DNA from: Polycladidibacter stylochi
GTDB lineage: Bacteria; Pseudomonadota; Alphaproteobacteria; Rhizobiales; Stappiaceae
DNA length: 64,000 nucleotides
Reading direction: 5' to 3'
NCBI RefSeq assembly: GCF_001562055.1
Contig: NZ_LLWE01000042.1
Location: forward strand, 62,001-126,000
Position numbers and translations under genes: made by a program. Below are positions 8,701 through 17,686 of the stretch, piece after piece (position 1 is the first letter of the stretch; each line of letters begins with the position of its first letter). The notes below the pieces were generated by a model that did not search any database, was not told where the DNA came from, and saw only the letters and a list, made by a program, of their open reading frames with translations.

Positions 8701-10081
8701 GCCAGCCAATCAGGGCGATAATGGCAACGGGCATCTGGATGCTGGCGATGACTTTAGTGCAGAAGGACCAACCTTGCGCCTTGGTGCTGAAATCGAAAAG
8801 CCGGTAGAAGGTGTACTGGACTTCAACTATGGTAAGTTTAACGTGCTGGTGGATGGGCAATTGGCCATTGACGAGACAACAAACGCAGGTGCCCGTACGG
8901 ATGCCCCGACTGATGTGGGGGGTAATTTAAAAGTGGCGAGCTTTAATGTTTTAAATCTGTTTACGACACTTCGCGGTCAGGGAGGCTCGGGCCCTAATGG
9001 GCTCAACCCGCGCGGGGCTTCATCTGAGGCTGATTTGGAGCGGCAAACCGATAAAATCGTTGATGCCATCTTGAAAACCGGTGCTGATGCCTTGGGATTG
9101 CAAGAGCTGGAGAACAATGGTTTTGATGATGCCTCCGCGATCCAGCATCTTGTGAATGCATTAAATGAAGAAGCGGCAAAGCGCGGCGAAGATGCTTCGT
9201 TCACTTTTGTTGATCCAACCCAAGGCGAGGGCGATGGTTATTTAGGTACTGACGCCATAACGAACGGTATTATTTACCGCGCAAATGTGCTGGATGTGCA
9301 AGTAAGTGATTATATCGTCTTTGAAGAAAGGTCTGCTGACGAAACCTTTGCAATTGCGGATAAGTTGGCGGCATATTCGAATAACGATGTGTTGGATTTG
9401 CAGCGTAACCGACCTTCAATTGCGGCCACTTTTAAGCACAAGGAGACTGGCGAGAGCTTCACTTTGGCCGTCAGCCACTTTAAGTCCAAAGGGGATAGCA
9501 ACCTGCAAGATCTGGCGGATGATGTACAAGAGGCGCTTGATAGCGGGTTGGTGCCTGCTGATAAAGTGGCGCAAGTACAGGCAGATTTGGCCGCATTGAA
9601 AGCAGACCGGAACTTCGATCATGGTAATGGTCAGGCTTTTTGGAATGATGTGAGGGATGATGCGGCTCACGAGCTGGTTTACTGGTTGAAAAACGGCTAT
9701 GCCGGTGCAGCGCTAGATGGGGACCATTTGCTGATAGGCGACTTGAATGCCTATGCCATGGAAGATCCGCTACAGGTTATTCGAGATAATTATGGCTATA
9801 CTGACCTGGTGAAGGAGGCTTTAGGTTCTGACGCCTACAGCTTTGTTTTTGATGGCCAGCGCGGAACACTCGATCATGGCTTGGCATCGCAATCGATGGC
9901 GGGCCAAGTGAGTGGTATCACCGAATGGCATATTAATGCCGATGAACCGGACCTATTGAACTACAATTCCAAGTACAATGATCCGGGCTTTTATAATGAT
10001 GACCACTTCGCTTCTTCCGATCATGACCCGCTGATTATTGGCTTGAACCTTCACACACCGGTAGAAGGGTTGATTGCTTAA
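5792..10081 (+). CDS. large secreted RTX-type extracellular nuclease (ExeM/NucH-like)
   Basis: A 1429-residue multidomain protein predicted to degrade extracellular nucleic acid. Order: about 14 RTX calcium-binding nonapeptides (GGxGxD) at residues 38-172; a VCBS/cadherin-like domain 232-333; a cadherin-like repeat 336-432; an unassigned beta-rich segment 440-655; a Calx-beta domain 657-768; an OB-fold-like region 772-870; and a C-terminal endonuclease/exonuclease/phosphatase domain from about 1043. The last has ASFNVLNLF, the metal-binding Glu in LQELENN, a histidine in SHFKSKG (about 1227), GDLNAY (about 1315) and SSDHDP (about 1408). There is no Sec signal peptide, as expected for type I secretion, yet RTX repeats normally lie near the C-terminus. 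No exporter genes are adjacent, only a HlyD scrap upstream. Confidence 0.88.
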   Translation: MSYWNQRNKNIQLTYIFGDRTAETLIGSALHEYIAANDGDDYVDAGAGHDTVYGGFGNDQVYGGLGHDTLWGGFGHDRLFGGKGRDHLFGEFGDDHLDGGAGNDWLNGGFGNDTLLGGAGRDKLIGEFGDDVLDGGAGNDVLEGGYGDDTLKGGAGNDQLEGGFGFDTAVFSGSVENYDIQTGAGTWRPTTTIRQLDENGKTVSVDRARAVEALYFEADDYTYYLDGRNNAVLARDDAASMDENGTLVLSAESLLANDIDPDGDPLSLHDVETVSANGIAVQIIDEQIVYDPGTAYDHLGAGESAQDQISYEVTDGQGSVSTAVVTIEITGSNDLPVLSVASTGEILENTQGVVAQLEASDVDSEHLSFSISGGADADKFTIDSESGALSLKAPLDYEAPSDADLDNSYEVEVSVDDGNGGVQSQLLSFAVQDQGPTVIAFDMVGSQSQNLISYVNNAPTFSSPADGFGKYTVADNVPYSIVDDSAVVYPRDRQGIIDSNSNKDSFFGITDTVNGNTSSTGGLVSASWTFDVSGYGDLSLQLDAGAMGDFESNDYFKISYSIDGGDKKTAFSFVANEAGKHTYTLADGDQFTLNDPLTVAGSDMTLSNVLQTLSTELEGQGRTLTIEVSAKTDGGSEAVALQNMKILGEKTDGGSTTQFDVVADAAQVNEGNDGETVVTFSVSRSGDISTAASVEFDVSGDVDGADFVGGLPSGTVQFAAGEDTAVIRIAVQGDTLVEADEQLVVTLSNPSQGTIGDASATTTLVNDDVSTTLISQIQGTGAQSTMVGARVSVSAIVTKVVAGGYFLQEETKDSDGNVLTSEGIFVYDKKSSVEVGDLVTLSGKVNEFKGETQLGYVQDLQVVSSGNELPEAAQIRLGETDMSNLEMYEGMKVTISSAEGMEPLTVIENYNLDRYGQIEISAGNQVQATQIYDAQTQGAEIAQHTAQNLNNRISIDDGSNAQNPDHFDYLPANQGDNGNGHLDAGDDFSAEGPTLRLGAEIEKPVEGVLDFNYGKFNVLVDGQLAIDETTNAGARTDAPTDVGGNLKVASFNVLNLFTTLRGQGGSGPNGLNPRGASSEADLERQTDKIVDAILKTGADALGLQELENNGFDDASAIQHLVNALNEEAAKRGEDASFTFVDPTQGEGDGYLGTDAITNGIIYRANVLDVQVSDYIVFEERSADETFAIADKLAAYSNNDVLDLQRNRPSIAATFKHKETGESFTLAVSHFKSKGDSNLQDLADDVQEALDSGLVPADKVAQVQADLAALKADRNFDHGNGQAFWNDVRDDAAHELVYWLKNGYAGAALDGDHLLIGDLNAYAMEDPLQVIRDNYGYTDLVKEALGSDAYSFVFDGQRGTLDHGLASQSMAGQVSGITEWHINADEPDLLNYNSKYNDPGFYNDDHFASSDHDPLIIGLNLHTPVEGLIA

Positions 10082-10108
10082 TTATCCGGTTAGAATTGCT
10101 TGTTAAGG

Positions 10109-10142
10109 GTGCCTGCTTGCCAATATAGCAGGCACTTTTTTT
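10109..10142 (+). terminator. Rho-independent terminator of the RTX nuclease
   Basis: The arms GTGCCTGCT (10109-10117) and AGCAGGCAC (10127-10135) form a perfect 9-bp stem followed directly by seven T. It lies 28 bases after the stop codon. Confidence 0.88.
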
Positions 10143-10603
10143 ATCTTTGTATGGAAATGGCCTATCCATGGGATACGCTTGATCGCTTGTGCAAGAAAAC
10201 CACATAACTCAAGCTGTTTTATTTACCTTAAGTTTTTAGGAGTATTTGTTTTAAGTGTCGGCCGAATCGCCAACACTATGGGATTCGGAGGGTGCGGGCT
10301 TGCTCGGAAACTTTGGTTATGCGGTTAATGAGTTGTCCTGAATTGCAGTCAAAATGCCTTCGCTTTTAACGGGCACAATTGCCAGCGTAGCTGTGATAGT
10401 TTATACTTGACTAGCAAAATTGAGGCAATTTGGTTCAACTCTTATTTTCCAAAGTGCTGTTTGAGCCAAAATGATCTGCCCATCTTTGAGTATTGAGTAA
10501 AATGATAAATAGCTGCAAGCCTTTAGCGGGTAAAACGAGGTACAATACTGGTCAACTTCATGGGGTATCCCTTATTCATCGGGAGCCGACTAGATCATGG
10601 CGT
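10143..10603. other. intergenic region before rlpA
   Basis: About 460 bases hold no convincing gene. The frame of rlpA is open back to a TTG at 10493, but that stretch has no family resemblance and would bury the lipoprotein signal. I checked for a tRNA gene here and did not find one. It presumably holds the rlpA promoter. Confidence 0.4.
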
Positions 10604-11752
10604 ATGCCTGATCATATGAAGGGCTTTGTGGCACTTACATTCGCTTCATTGCTCTTGGCTTCCTGCGGCGATTCGGGAAAAGTGAAGTTTTCCGAAGAAA
10701 AATACGGTGTTTCTGCTTCTCCGCGTATGGTGAAGGGGAGCAAAGTGCCCAAAGGTGGGGGGCGCTCGTTTGTGGGTAAACCCTATAAGGTTGCGGGCAA
10801 GTGGTATAAGCCCAAGTTGGACCCCAATTATAAAAAGGTTGGTTTGGCTTCTTGGTACGGGCCGACATTCCATGGTCGAATGACTGCCAATGGCGAGATT
10901 TTCGACAGGAATGCGATTACCGCAGCACATACCACTATGCCGTTGCCGAGTTATGCAAGAGTGACCAATACAAAAAATGGTAGGTCGATAATTGTACGCG
11001 TGAACGATCGCGGACCTTTCCATGGCAACCGGGTGATTGACCTTTCCGAGCGCGCTGCAACTATTCTTGGCACTAAGTCCGCAGGAATTGGTAGGGTAAA
11101 GGTCGAATATGTGGGCCGTGCGCCATTACATGGTAATGACGAAAAGTACCTTTTAGCCTCTTATCGTGGTCCGGGCGCGGTAACACCTGGTGCAAGTCGT
11201 CCGAATACGATGATTGCGTCGGCCCGTCCTTCAAGACCTCGAGTACAAGTAGCGCGAGCGAATATACCCGTTCCGGCAGCGCGGCCTTACAGCACACCCG
11301 CAAGCATTCAGGTTGCTTCTTTGGGAATGGCGTATGCGGCTCCACAATCAGACCCGGCCTATTATTATCAGCGCATGCAACCTGTACAGCGCGATCCGGT
11401 ACAAGTGGCACAAATACAAGGCTTGAACGATCAGATCGGCCAGCTATTACAAGAGCAGGCAGTTGAGCGCGTATCCTATCAACCTCAAAGGGCTGATAGT
11501 CAAAGAGGGTATAACCCTTCGCCAAAACCTGTTTGGGTGCAACCAACATATGCGCCTATGGGGGCCGCACCCGCCTATAATTTATTGCCACCAGCCACAC
11601 AGCAACAAGGCAAAGTGCTGCCGCAAGTGCGCCCTGTTTCTTCATATCGAGCCGAAAAGACTCAAAGAGCAAACCCTCTTATAAATATCGGTGGTGGCCG
11701 TTCTTTGCACTCACTTGTTGTACCACTGCCTAAATCTAAACCAGTTTGGTGA
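10604..11752 (+). CDS. rlpA: septal ring lytic transglycosylase RlpA-like lipoprotein
   Basis: RlpA proteins are outer-membrane lipoproteins that cleave glycan strands lacking stem peptides, at the division septum. From the ATG at 10604 (or 10616) the protein begins with a lipoprotein signal ending in LLLASC, with Cys21 as the lipidated residue. The double-psi beta-barrel domain follows (GLASWYGPTFHGRMTANGE to VNDRGPFHGNRVIDLS), with the family's conserved Asp and His. The remaining half is rich in Pro, Ala and Gln and shows no recognisable SPOR domain. The ATG at 10604 was chosen because a longer frame from 10493 puts the signal peptide inside the protein. The downstream gene is also cell-wall related. 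Confidence 0.85.
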   Translation: MPDHMKGFVALTFASLLLASCGDSGKVKFSEEKYGVSASPRMVKGSKVPKGGGRSFVGKPYKVAGKWYKPKLDPNYKKVGLASWYGPTFHGRMTANGEIFDRNAITAAHTTMPLPSYARVTNTKNGRSIIVRVNDRGPFHGNRVIDLSERAATILGTKSAGIGRVKVEYVGRAPLHGNDEKYLLASYRGPGAVTPGASRPNTMIASARPSRPRVQVARANIPVPAARPYSTPASIQVASLGMAYAAPQSDPAYYYQRMQPVQRDPVQVAQIQGLNDQIGQLLQEQAVERVSYQPQRADSQRGYNPSPKPVWVQPTYAPMGAAPAYNLLPPATQQQGKVLPQVRPVSSYRAEKTQRANPLINIGGGRSLHSLVVPLPKSKPVW

Positions 11753-11986
11753 GAATTCACTGTAACTTATAGCGTTTTTTGCATTGGGTCGGTGGGTAAA
11801 GCGGTCTTTAGTCATTCTAATGCAAGCTTGTTTTGTTAAGGCTGAGCCGAAAGCGTGCTTGCGCTATTGTTGGCTTATGGGCTTCAGACCTGAGCATTAC
11901 AGGTTTGCTAGCTATCATAAAACAAGCGCAAGACGGCTTACTCAAAATATATCTTACACTTGAAGAATAAGGGGTTGGCAGTGATA

Positions 11987-13156
11987 ATGAAAAAAAGGCT
12001 GACATGCTGCAAATACTGGTATTTACAGCTCCTGTGTATTTTCATGTGTTTTGCTAGCCAAACAGCATACGCTGTTGATTTACAGTCAAAAGCTGCCGTT
12101 CTCTACGATTTATCCTCAGACAATTATATTTTTACCAGGCAAGCAAAAATGCCTGTTGAACCGGGTAACCTGACAAAAGTAATGGTCGCAGCTACGGTCA
12201 TGGATGCTGTACGCAAGGGAGATGTTGCCCTTGAAACGCAGTTTCAGGTGAGTGAGGACGCGTGGCGACGAGGCGGTGCGCCTGCTCGGGTGACCACAAT
12301 GTTTGCGCGGGTTGATTCTTTAATATCTGTCGAAAATTTGCTGCGCGGCCTGACCATTCAAAGTGCCAATGATGCAGCTTTGGTGTTGGCCCAAGGTATT
12401 TCGGGAGATGAGAAGACCTTTGTAAAAAGGATGAATGCATTTGCTGAATCAATCGGTATGAAGGACACGCGCTTTGTCAACGCAACCGGATATGCAAATG
12501 ATAAACAGGTGACGACCCTGCAGGACCTGACCACATTAGGGCGCTATATTGTGAATAAAGACAGCGGCTTAATGCGGCTGTTTTCTGCCGATGAATTTAT
12601 TTGGAATAAAATTAGACAGCGCAATAAAAACCCCTTGCTGCGTGAGATCAAAGGTATGGCTGGCTTTGGTGTCGCTTACACTGAAAGGCAGGGCTTTTTA
12701 GCGCTAGGGGTGCTGAAAACAGGAGGCCGCAAAGTGCTGGCTGCGGTTGCCGGGGCAACTTCCGTAGAAGATCGCCTGTCAGACATGGAGTTGTTGCTAA
12801 CTCCGGAAGAAAAGGGATGGAAAATACGCCCGATTTATGCGCAGGGACAAGCAGTGGGAAAAGCCAAGGTCTTTGGCGGCGCTCAAGACTATGTGGAGTT
12901 GGTAACACCTGAAGCCGTGGCAACGCTCGTGAACCCGCACTCGAAGGATCGTTACACACTGGAATATACCTACCTTGGGCCTATCAAAGCACCAGTAAAA
13001 AAAGGTGTTATGGTGGGCGAGGTGCGTGTAAAACAAAAAAAAGATATTATTTACACGGCACCTTTAGTAACTGGGGGGACAGTTAAAAAAGGTAGCTTGC
13101 AACAGCGCGCAGAAGACTCCGTTCGCGAGTTGGTTTATAAGCTCGTTGGATTTTAG
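11987..13156 (+). CDS. D-alanyl-D-alanine carboxypeptidase homologue (DacF/PBP5 family), probably catalytically inactive
   Basis: A 389-residue periplasmic protein of the low-molecular-weight penicillin-binding family. A signal peptide (residues 1-29, ending AYA) precedes the peptidase S11 domain. The family needs three motifs. The first, SxxK, reads Asn61-Leu-Thr-Lys64, so the nucleophilic serine is asparagine. The second, SxN, is intact (Ser126-Ala-Asn128). The third, KTG, is replaced at its aligned place (GMAGFGVAYTERQGF) by GVA at about 228-230; a KTG at 244-246 lies too far downstream. The fold, including the C-terminal beta-rich domain, looks complete. It probably binds or scaffolds rather than cleaves peptidoglycan. 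A GTG at 11981 is an alternative start. It sits between rlpA and tmk, as in related genomes. Confidence 0.8.
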   Translation: MKKRLTCCKYWYLQLLCIFMCFASQTAYAVDLQSKAAVLYDLSSDNYIFTRQAKMPVEPGNLTKVMVAATVMDAVRKGDVALETQFQVSEDAWRRGGAPARVTTMFARVDSLISVENLLRGLTIQSANDAALVLAQGISGDEKTFVKRMNAFAESIGMKDTRFVNATGYANDKQVTTLQDLTTLGRYIVNKDSGLMRLFSADEFIWNKIRQRNKNPLLREIKGMAGFGVAYTERQGFLALGVLKTGGRKVLAAVAGATSVEDRLSDMELLLTPEEKGWKIRPIYAQGQAVGKAKVFGGAQDYVELVTPEAVATLVNPHSKDRYTLEYTYLGPIKAPVKKGVMVGEVRVKQKKDIIYTAPLVTGGTVKKGSLQQRAEDSVRELVYKLVGF

Positions 13157-13175
13157 CGAGAAGCTTTCGAGGAAT

Positions 13176-13964
13176 ATGGTGCTGTTTTACAAAAAACAGG
13201 ATGCGGCCCAGCGCGGTAAGTTTATTACGTTTGAAGGCGGCGAAGGTGCCGGCAAATCAACGCAAATAAAGCTGCTGATGGCGCGGTTACAAGCGGCAGG
13301 GCTTGAATGTATTTGTACGCGTGAGCCTGGCGGTTCGCCAGGTGCGGAAGTAATACGCGAAGTTCTTTTATCTGGTGCGGTACATGCCCATGGGCCAGAG
13401 GTGGAGGCGATGTTGTTTGCGGCAGCACGCGCAGATCATATTGACAGCGTTATTCGTCCCGCGCTTGCTGCTGGAACTTGGGTGCTGTGTGACCGTTTCG
13501 CCGATTCTTCCCGGGTTTATCAGGGCGAGGCGGGAGTTGATAAGCAAACTATTGAAAACTTGCAGCGTATCGCTGTTGATGGTGTGGAACCGGACCTGAC
13601 GCTTTTAATAGATGTGCCCGCAGAGCTGGGATTAAAACGGGTCAACAAACGCAGTCAAGACGGGCCGGACAATGCGCCGGACCGCTTTGAAAAAGACTCG
13701 TTAGAAACCCACCAGAGGCGGCGGCAGTTGTTTTTGCAAATAGCGCGGGAAAACCGTGAACGCTTTGCAGTGATTGATGGCTCTCGTCATGCCAACGAGG
13801 TGGAAGAGCAAATTAAAAAAGTGGTTTCTATGCGCTTTGAGGCTGAGCTACCATCTTCACTAGAATATGAGCGGGCGAGCCTACCCAATGCAGCCGCCAA
13901 GCGTGGTGGGAACACTCCAAAGAATAACAACCGGGGTAAACGTCGGCGGGGGCGTAAGAGATAA
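13176..13964 (+). CDS. tmk: thymidylate kinase
   Basis: Phosphorylates dTMP to dTDP in the cytoplasm. The P-loop GGEGAGKST is at residues 21-29, followed by the TREPGG motif and the DRFADSSRVYQG segment (the DR(Y/F) substrate motif). The ATG at 13176 was chosen because AGGA precedes it; the frame is open from a TTG at 13146 inside the previous gene. At 262 residues it is some 45-50 longer than most family members. The excess is a C-terminal tail that ends in a strongly basic stretch (NNNRGKRRRGRKR). The next gene is holB, the usual partner. Confidence 0.93.
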   Translation: MVLFYKKQDAAQRGKFITFEGGEGAGKSTQIKLLMARLQAAGLECICTREPGGSPGAEVIREVLLSGAVHAHGPEVEAMLFAAARADHIDSVIRPALAAGTWVLCDRFADSSRVYQGEAGVDKQTIENLQRIAVDGVEPDLTLLIDVPAELGLKRVNKRSQDGPDNAPDRFEKDSLETHQRRRQLFLQIARENRERFAVIDGSRHANEVEEQIKKVVSMRFEAELPSSLEYERASLPNAAAKRGGNTPKNNNRGKRRRGRKR

Positions 13965-14067
13965 TCGGCCCCTAGTGGTTTTCCTGCAAAAACTCACTTT
14001 GTAGCTTTGTACTTTACGTTAGTATACAGCAAAACGTGATCACGATAGATAATCAGGTGTTGGGATA

Positions 14068-15129
14068 ATGGCGAAAGCCGCAATAATTGAGGCAGCTCCC
14101 GAAGTTGACCAGATTGAGGGTGTGGCATTACCGCGAGCCCAAAGCTATTATATCGGCCATGAGCAAGCGCAGCAAAGCCTGCTGAGCGCCTATAAATCGT
14201 CGCGGATGCACCATGCATGGATATTGGGGGGCGAGAAAGGTATTGGGAAAGCCACATTGGCGTTTCGCTTTGCCCGTTTTTTGCTCGAAAATCCACAGGC
14301 GCAAGATGAATCTGTACAAATGGCGCAAAGCCTTGATGTGGCTGTAAATGCAGCACATGCCAAAATGGTGAGCGCTGGCTCTCACGCTGATATTTTGCAC
14401 TTAAGGCGTCCCTATGATGAGAAATCTAAGCGTTTTAAGCGTGACTTGACCGTTGACGAAGTGCGCAAGACGCAAAGCTTTTTCGGCTCGACCGCAGCCG
14501 GTGGGGCATGGCGGATTTGTATTGTCGATGCGGCGGACGAGATGAATACCAACGCAGCCAACGCGCTGCTCAAGGTGCTCGAAGAGCCGCCACAACAGAC
14601 CCTGTTTTTGTTGGTTTCGCATAATCCGGGGCGGCTACTGCCCACTATACGCTCGCGTTGTCGTATGCTTTCTATGCATAAGCTGAAAGATGATGAGATT
14701 TTAACGGCGCTGGTACAATTGGGCGTGCGTATACCGCAAGACCCCACTGCTCGAGCTCATCTTTTAATGCTGGCTGATGGCAGCTTGCGCCAAGCGGTTA
14801 TGGTTAGTCAGGGCACCGCGCTGGACATTGCCAGCCGCTTTGAGGAGCTGTGTTCGAACATGTTGCGGTTGGATATGGCGCAGGTGCACGGGTTTGCCGA
14901 TTTGGTTAGCGGGCGCGGGGCAGAGGATGCATGGCAGACATTTTTGGACCTCGTGCGTAGTTTCTTGCATCAACAAGTCCATAAACATGCGCTTGAAGCG
15001 CCATCGGCACTTGTCAGGTGGAGCGAGCTATGGGAAAAGGTTTCCCGTGCTGCGGCTGATGCCGAAGCGTTGAATCTGGACCGCAAGCAGGTTGTTTTAA
15101 ATTTCTTTATGGATTTGAAGAAACTGTGA
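14068..15129 (+). CDS. holB: DNA polymerase III subunit delta'
   Basis: A clamp-loader subunit of the replicative polymerase, 353 residues. The AAA+ core is visible: GGEKGIGKAT (P-loop region, about residue 54), the DAADEMNTNAANALLKVLEEPP helix, and the SRC motif (TIRSRCRML) conserved in clamp loaders. The C-terminal helical domain that binds the clamp-loader ring follows. It lies between tmk and metG on the same strand, the standard alphaproteobacterial order. Confidence 0.93.
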   Translation: MAKAAIIEAAPEVDQIEGVALPRAQSYYIGHEQAQQSLLSAYKSSRMHHAWILGGEKGIGKATLAFRFARFLLENPQAQDESVQMAQSLDVAVNAAHAKMVSAGSHADILHLRRPYDEKSKRFKRDLTVDEVRKTQSFFGSTAAGGAWRICIVDAADEMNTNAANALLKVLEEPPQQTLFLLVSHNPGRLLPTIRSRCRMLSMHKLKDDEILTALVQLGVRIPQDPTARAHLLMLADGSLRQAVMVSQGTALDIASRFEELCSNMLRLDMAQVHGFADLVSGRGAEDAWQTFLDLVRSFLHQQVHKHALEAPSALVRWSELWEKVSRAAADAEALNLDRKQVVLNFFMDLKKL

Positions 15130-15161
15130 TGCTTAAATTAACCGGATATTGAAACCACTTG

Positions 15162-15182
15162 CCGCCCATAAACTATGGGCGG
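15162..15182. repeat. 9-bp hairpin between holB and metG
   Basis: CCGCCCATA and TATGGGCGG surround a 3-base loop. There is no T tract on either side, so it is a poor Rho-independent terminator. It may be a leader hairpin of metG, 26 bases before its start codon. Confidence 0.5.
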
Positions 15183-15208
15183 AACAATAGCGAAGATCAA
15201 ACGCGAAT

Positions 15209-16759
15209 ATGACCACAAAATCGCCTTTCTTTATTACAACTGCGATTTCCTACCCCAATGGCGTGCCGCATATCGGCCATGCTTATGAGGCAATTGCAAC
15301 TGACGTGCTGGCCCGCTTCCAACGACTGGATGGCCGTGAAGTTCATTTTTTAACCGGAACCGATGTTCATGGTCAAAAGATGCTTCAGACCGCCGTCAAG
15401 GAAGGCATGTCACCGAACGATCTGGCCAATAAGAATTCTGCGGCTTTCCGTGAAATGGTTGAAATGCTTGGATGTTCCAATGATGATTTCATCCAGACCA
15501 ATGAAGAACGCCATTACGAGTCATCCAAAGCCATTTGGCTGAAAATGCAGGAAAACGGCGATATCTATAAGGATAGTTATGCCGGTTGGTATTCTGTGCG
15601 CGATGAAGCCTATTACCAAGAGGGTGAGACCGAGCTGCGTGACGATGGCGTGCGCTATGGCCCGCAAGGCACCGCTGTTGAGTGGGTAGAAGAAGAAAGC
15701 TATTTCTTCAAGCTATCGGCCTACCAAGACAAACTCGTGGAATTGTACGAGAGCCAGCCGGACTTTATTGGTCCGGCAACACGGCGTAACGAGATCCTGT
15801 CGTTTGTAAAAAGCGGTTTGCGTGATCTTTCAATTTCACGCACCACGTTTGACTGGGGCATACCGGTGCCAGGCGATGAAAAGCACGTGATGTATGTGTG
15901 GGTTGATGCGCTGACCAACTACATTACCGCGCTTGGCTATCCGGATATGGAAGGCAAAATGGCCAAGTTCTGGCCTGCAAACCTGCACGTTATCGGTAAG
16001 GATATTATCCGTTTCCACGCAGTGTACTGGCCGGCATTTTTGATGTCTGCCGGTTTGCCGGTGCCAAATCGAGTATATGCCCACGGCTTCTTGTTTAACA
16101 GCGGCGAGAAAATGTCCAAGTCTTTGGGCAATGTGATTGCACCCAAAGACCTTGTGGAACAGTACGGACTGGACCAGATTCGCTACTTCTTCTTACGTGA
16201 AGTGCCATTTGGCCAAGATGGCAACTATAGCCATGAGCAGATGGTCAACCGCATTAATGCCGATTTGGCTAATGATATTGGCAACTTGGCGCAGCGCTCG
16301 CTTTCGATGATTTTCAAAAACTGCGAAGGACAAATTCCGCAGCCGGGCACCTTTAGCGATGCTGATCGCACCATGCTGGATATGGCCGATGCTATGCTTG
16401 AAAAGTGCCGCGTGCACATGGATAAGCAGGAGATTCACAAGGCGCTGGATGTGATCTGGAGCGTTGTAGGCAAAACAAACCAGTACTTTGCTGGGGAAGA
16501 GCCTTGGGCGTTGAAAAAGACCGATCCTCAGCGCATGGGCACGGTACTTTACACCACAGCCGAGATTATTCGTCAGGTAGCGATTTTGGCGCAGCCGGTC
16601 ATGCCGACTTCTGCTGCAAAACTGCTTGATTTGCTGGAAGTGGCGCAAGGCAAGCGCAGCTTTGCCGAGCTGGGCGCGGAAAGCCGTCTGCCTGCTGGTG
16701 TGGCTATTTCCAAGCCGAGCGGTGTTTTCCCACGCTATGTGGAAGAAGAGCAGGCTTAA
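15209..16759 (+). CDS. metG: methionine--tRNA ligase
   Basis: Charges tRNA(Met) with methionine. The 516-residue class I synthetase has the HIGH signature at residues 21-24 ([10 protein letters not shown]) and KMSKS at 301-305 ([10 protein letters not shown]), followed by the helical anticodon-binding domain. The C-terminal tRNA-binding extension of the longer E. coli type is absent, as usual in alphaproteobacteria. It stands between holB and tatD. Confidence 0.96.
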   Translation: MTTKSPFFITTAISYPNGVPHIGHAYEAIATDVLARFQRLDGREVHFLTGTDVHGQKMLQTAVKEGMSPNDLANKNSAAFREMVEMLGCSNDDFIQTNEERHYESSKAIWLKMQENGDIYKDSYAGWYSVRDEAYYQEGETELRDDGVRYGPQGTAVEWVEEESYFFKLSAYQDKLVELYESQPDFIGPATRRNEILSFVKSGLRDLSISRTTFDWGIPVPGDEKHVMYVWVDALTNYITALGYPDMEGKMAKFWPANLHVIGKDIIRFHAVYWPAFLMSAGLPVPNRVYAHGFLFNSGEKMSKSLGNVIAPKDLVEQYGLDQIRYFFLREVPFGQDGNYSHEQMVNRINADLANDIGNLAQRSLSMIFKNCEGQIPQPGTFSDADRTMLDMADAMLEKCRVHMDKQEIHKALDVIWSVVGKTNQYFAGEEPWALKKTDPQRMGTVLYTTAEIIRQVAILAQPVMPTSAAKLLDLLEVAQGKRSFAELGAESRLPAGVAISKPSGVFPRYVEEEQA

Positions 16760-16796
16760 GTCCTTTGGCTGTTAGCTAATTAAAGAACTATGGGAG

Positions 16797-16821
16797 CGGG
16801 CAGGGTAACTTGCCCGTTTCT
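16797..16821 (+). terminator. weak hairpin terminator after metG
   Basis: CGGGCA (16797-16802) and TGCCCG (16811-16816) form a 6-bp stem with an 8-base loop, followed by TTTCTT. The position, 37 bases after the metG stop, supports the call; the short stem limits confidence. Confidence 0.5.
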
Positions 16822-16843
16822 TGATGTTGAGTTGAATGTAACA

Positions 16844-16868
16844 GGTTTGAAACCACTTGTTTCAAACC
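16844..16868. promoter_or_regulatory. perfect inverted repeat just upstream of tatD
   Basis: GGTTTGAAAC and GTTTCAAACC flank a 5-base spacer (CACTT), giving 10-bp perfect arms that end 19 bases before the tatD ATG. It could be an operator or a leader hairpin. There is no T tract. Confidence 0.5.
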
Positions 16869-16887
16869 GAAAAAGCTGGATAGATTG

Positions 16888-17682
16888 ATGCTTGTTGATA
16901 GCCATTGCCACCTTGATTTTCCGCAGTTTGAAGCCGAGCGTGATTTGATTGTCAAGCGTGCCAATGATGCGGGCGTGGGGCGCATGGTAACCATTTGTAC
17001 ACGTGTCAAAAAGTTTGACGAGATTCACGCCATTGCCCAAAATTACGAGTGTGTTTACTGCTCGGTTGGCACGCACCCGCATAATGCTTTGGAAGAAGAG
17101 GATGTCAGCCTTGAACAGCTGCTAGAGCTGGCAGAGCGCGATAAAGTTGTGGCGATTGGCGAAGCCGGACTAGACTATTTTTACGATAACGCACCGCGCG
17201 ATGTGCAAGAAAAGGTGCTGCGCACGCATATTGCTGCCGCCCGGCAAACCCAGCTTCCCTTGGTCATTCATAGCCGCGATGCGGATGCGGATATGGCGCG
17301 GATTTTGCGCGAGGAAATGGCAATCGGGGCATTTCCGGCCTTATTGCACTGTTTTTCCTCATCACTTGAGTTGGCCCGCGAGGCCTTGGAACTTGGGCTT
17401 TATGTTTCGTTCTCCGGTATTTTGACTTTCAAGCGCTCAACCGAGTTGCGCGAGATTGCGACGCAAATTCCCTTGGATCGGTTGCTGGTGGAAACAGATG
17501 CGCCTTATTTGGCACCGCAACCATGGCGCGGCAAAACCAACGAACCCGCCTATGTGACCCATACCAACAAGGTTTTGGCGGAAGTACACGGGATAAGCGA
17601 AGCTGAAATGGCACGAACCACCACAGAGAACTTTTTGCGGTTGTTTACCCGTGTCGGCACTTATGAGCAGGCCAAGGGGTGA
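16888..17682 (+). CDS. TatD family metal-dependent hydrolase (DNase)
   Basis: TatD-type amidohydrolase-fold nuclease, 264 residues from the ATG at 16888 (a TTG one codon earlier is in frame). The metal ligands are visible: His6 and His8 (DSHCHLD), the Glu of GEAGLDYFY, His in IHSRDAD, His in LLHCFSSS, and the final Asp of ETDAPYLAP. The family removes deoxynucleotides from DNA ends. It is followed after four bases by an MBL-fold gene, so the two are co-transcribed. Confidence 0.92.
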   Translation: MLVDSHCHLDFPQFEAERDLIVKRANDAGVGRMVTICTRVKKFDEIHAIAQNYECVYCSVGTHPHNALEEEDVSLEQLLELAERDKVVAIGEAGLDYFYDNAPRDVQEKVLRTHIAAARQTQLPLVIHSRDADADMARILREEMAIGAFPALLHCFSSSLELAREALELGLYVSFSGILTFKRSTELREIATQIPLDRLLVETDAPYLAPQPWRGKTNEPAYVTHTNKVLAEVHGISEAEMARTTTENFLRLFTRVGTYEQAKG

Positions 17683-17686
17683 GGCA

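Noticed and set aside
10143-10603. tRNA gene upstream of rlpA
   Set aside because: No cloverleaf, T-loop GTTCGA box or CCA-like acceptor stem could be found.
11073-11549. Minus-strand open frame of 158 residues inside rlpA
   Set aside because: Antisense to a recognisable RlpA protein; no recognisable domain or start signal.
12716-12724. KTG tripeptide in the D,D-carboxypeptidase homologue (residues 244-246) as a possible intact third motif
   Set aside because: It lies about 16 residues after the place where KTG aligns, inside a beta-strand that normally follows the motif. The absence of the nucleophilic serine stands in any case.
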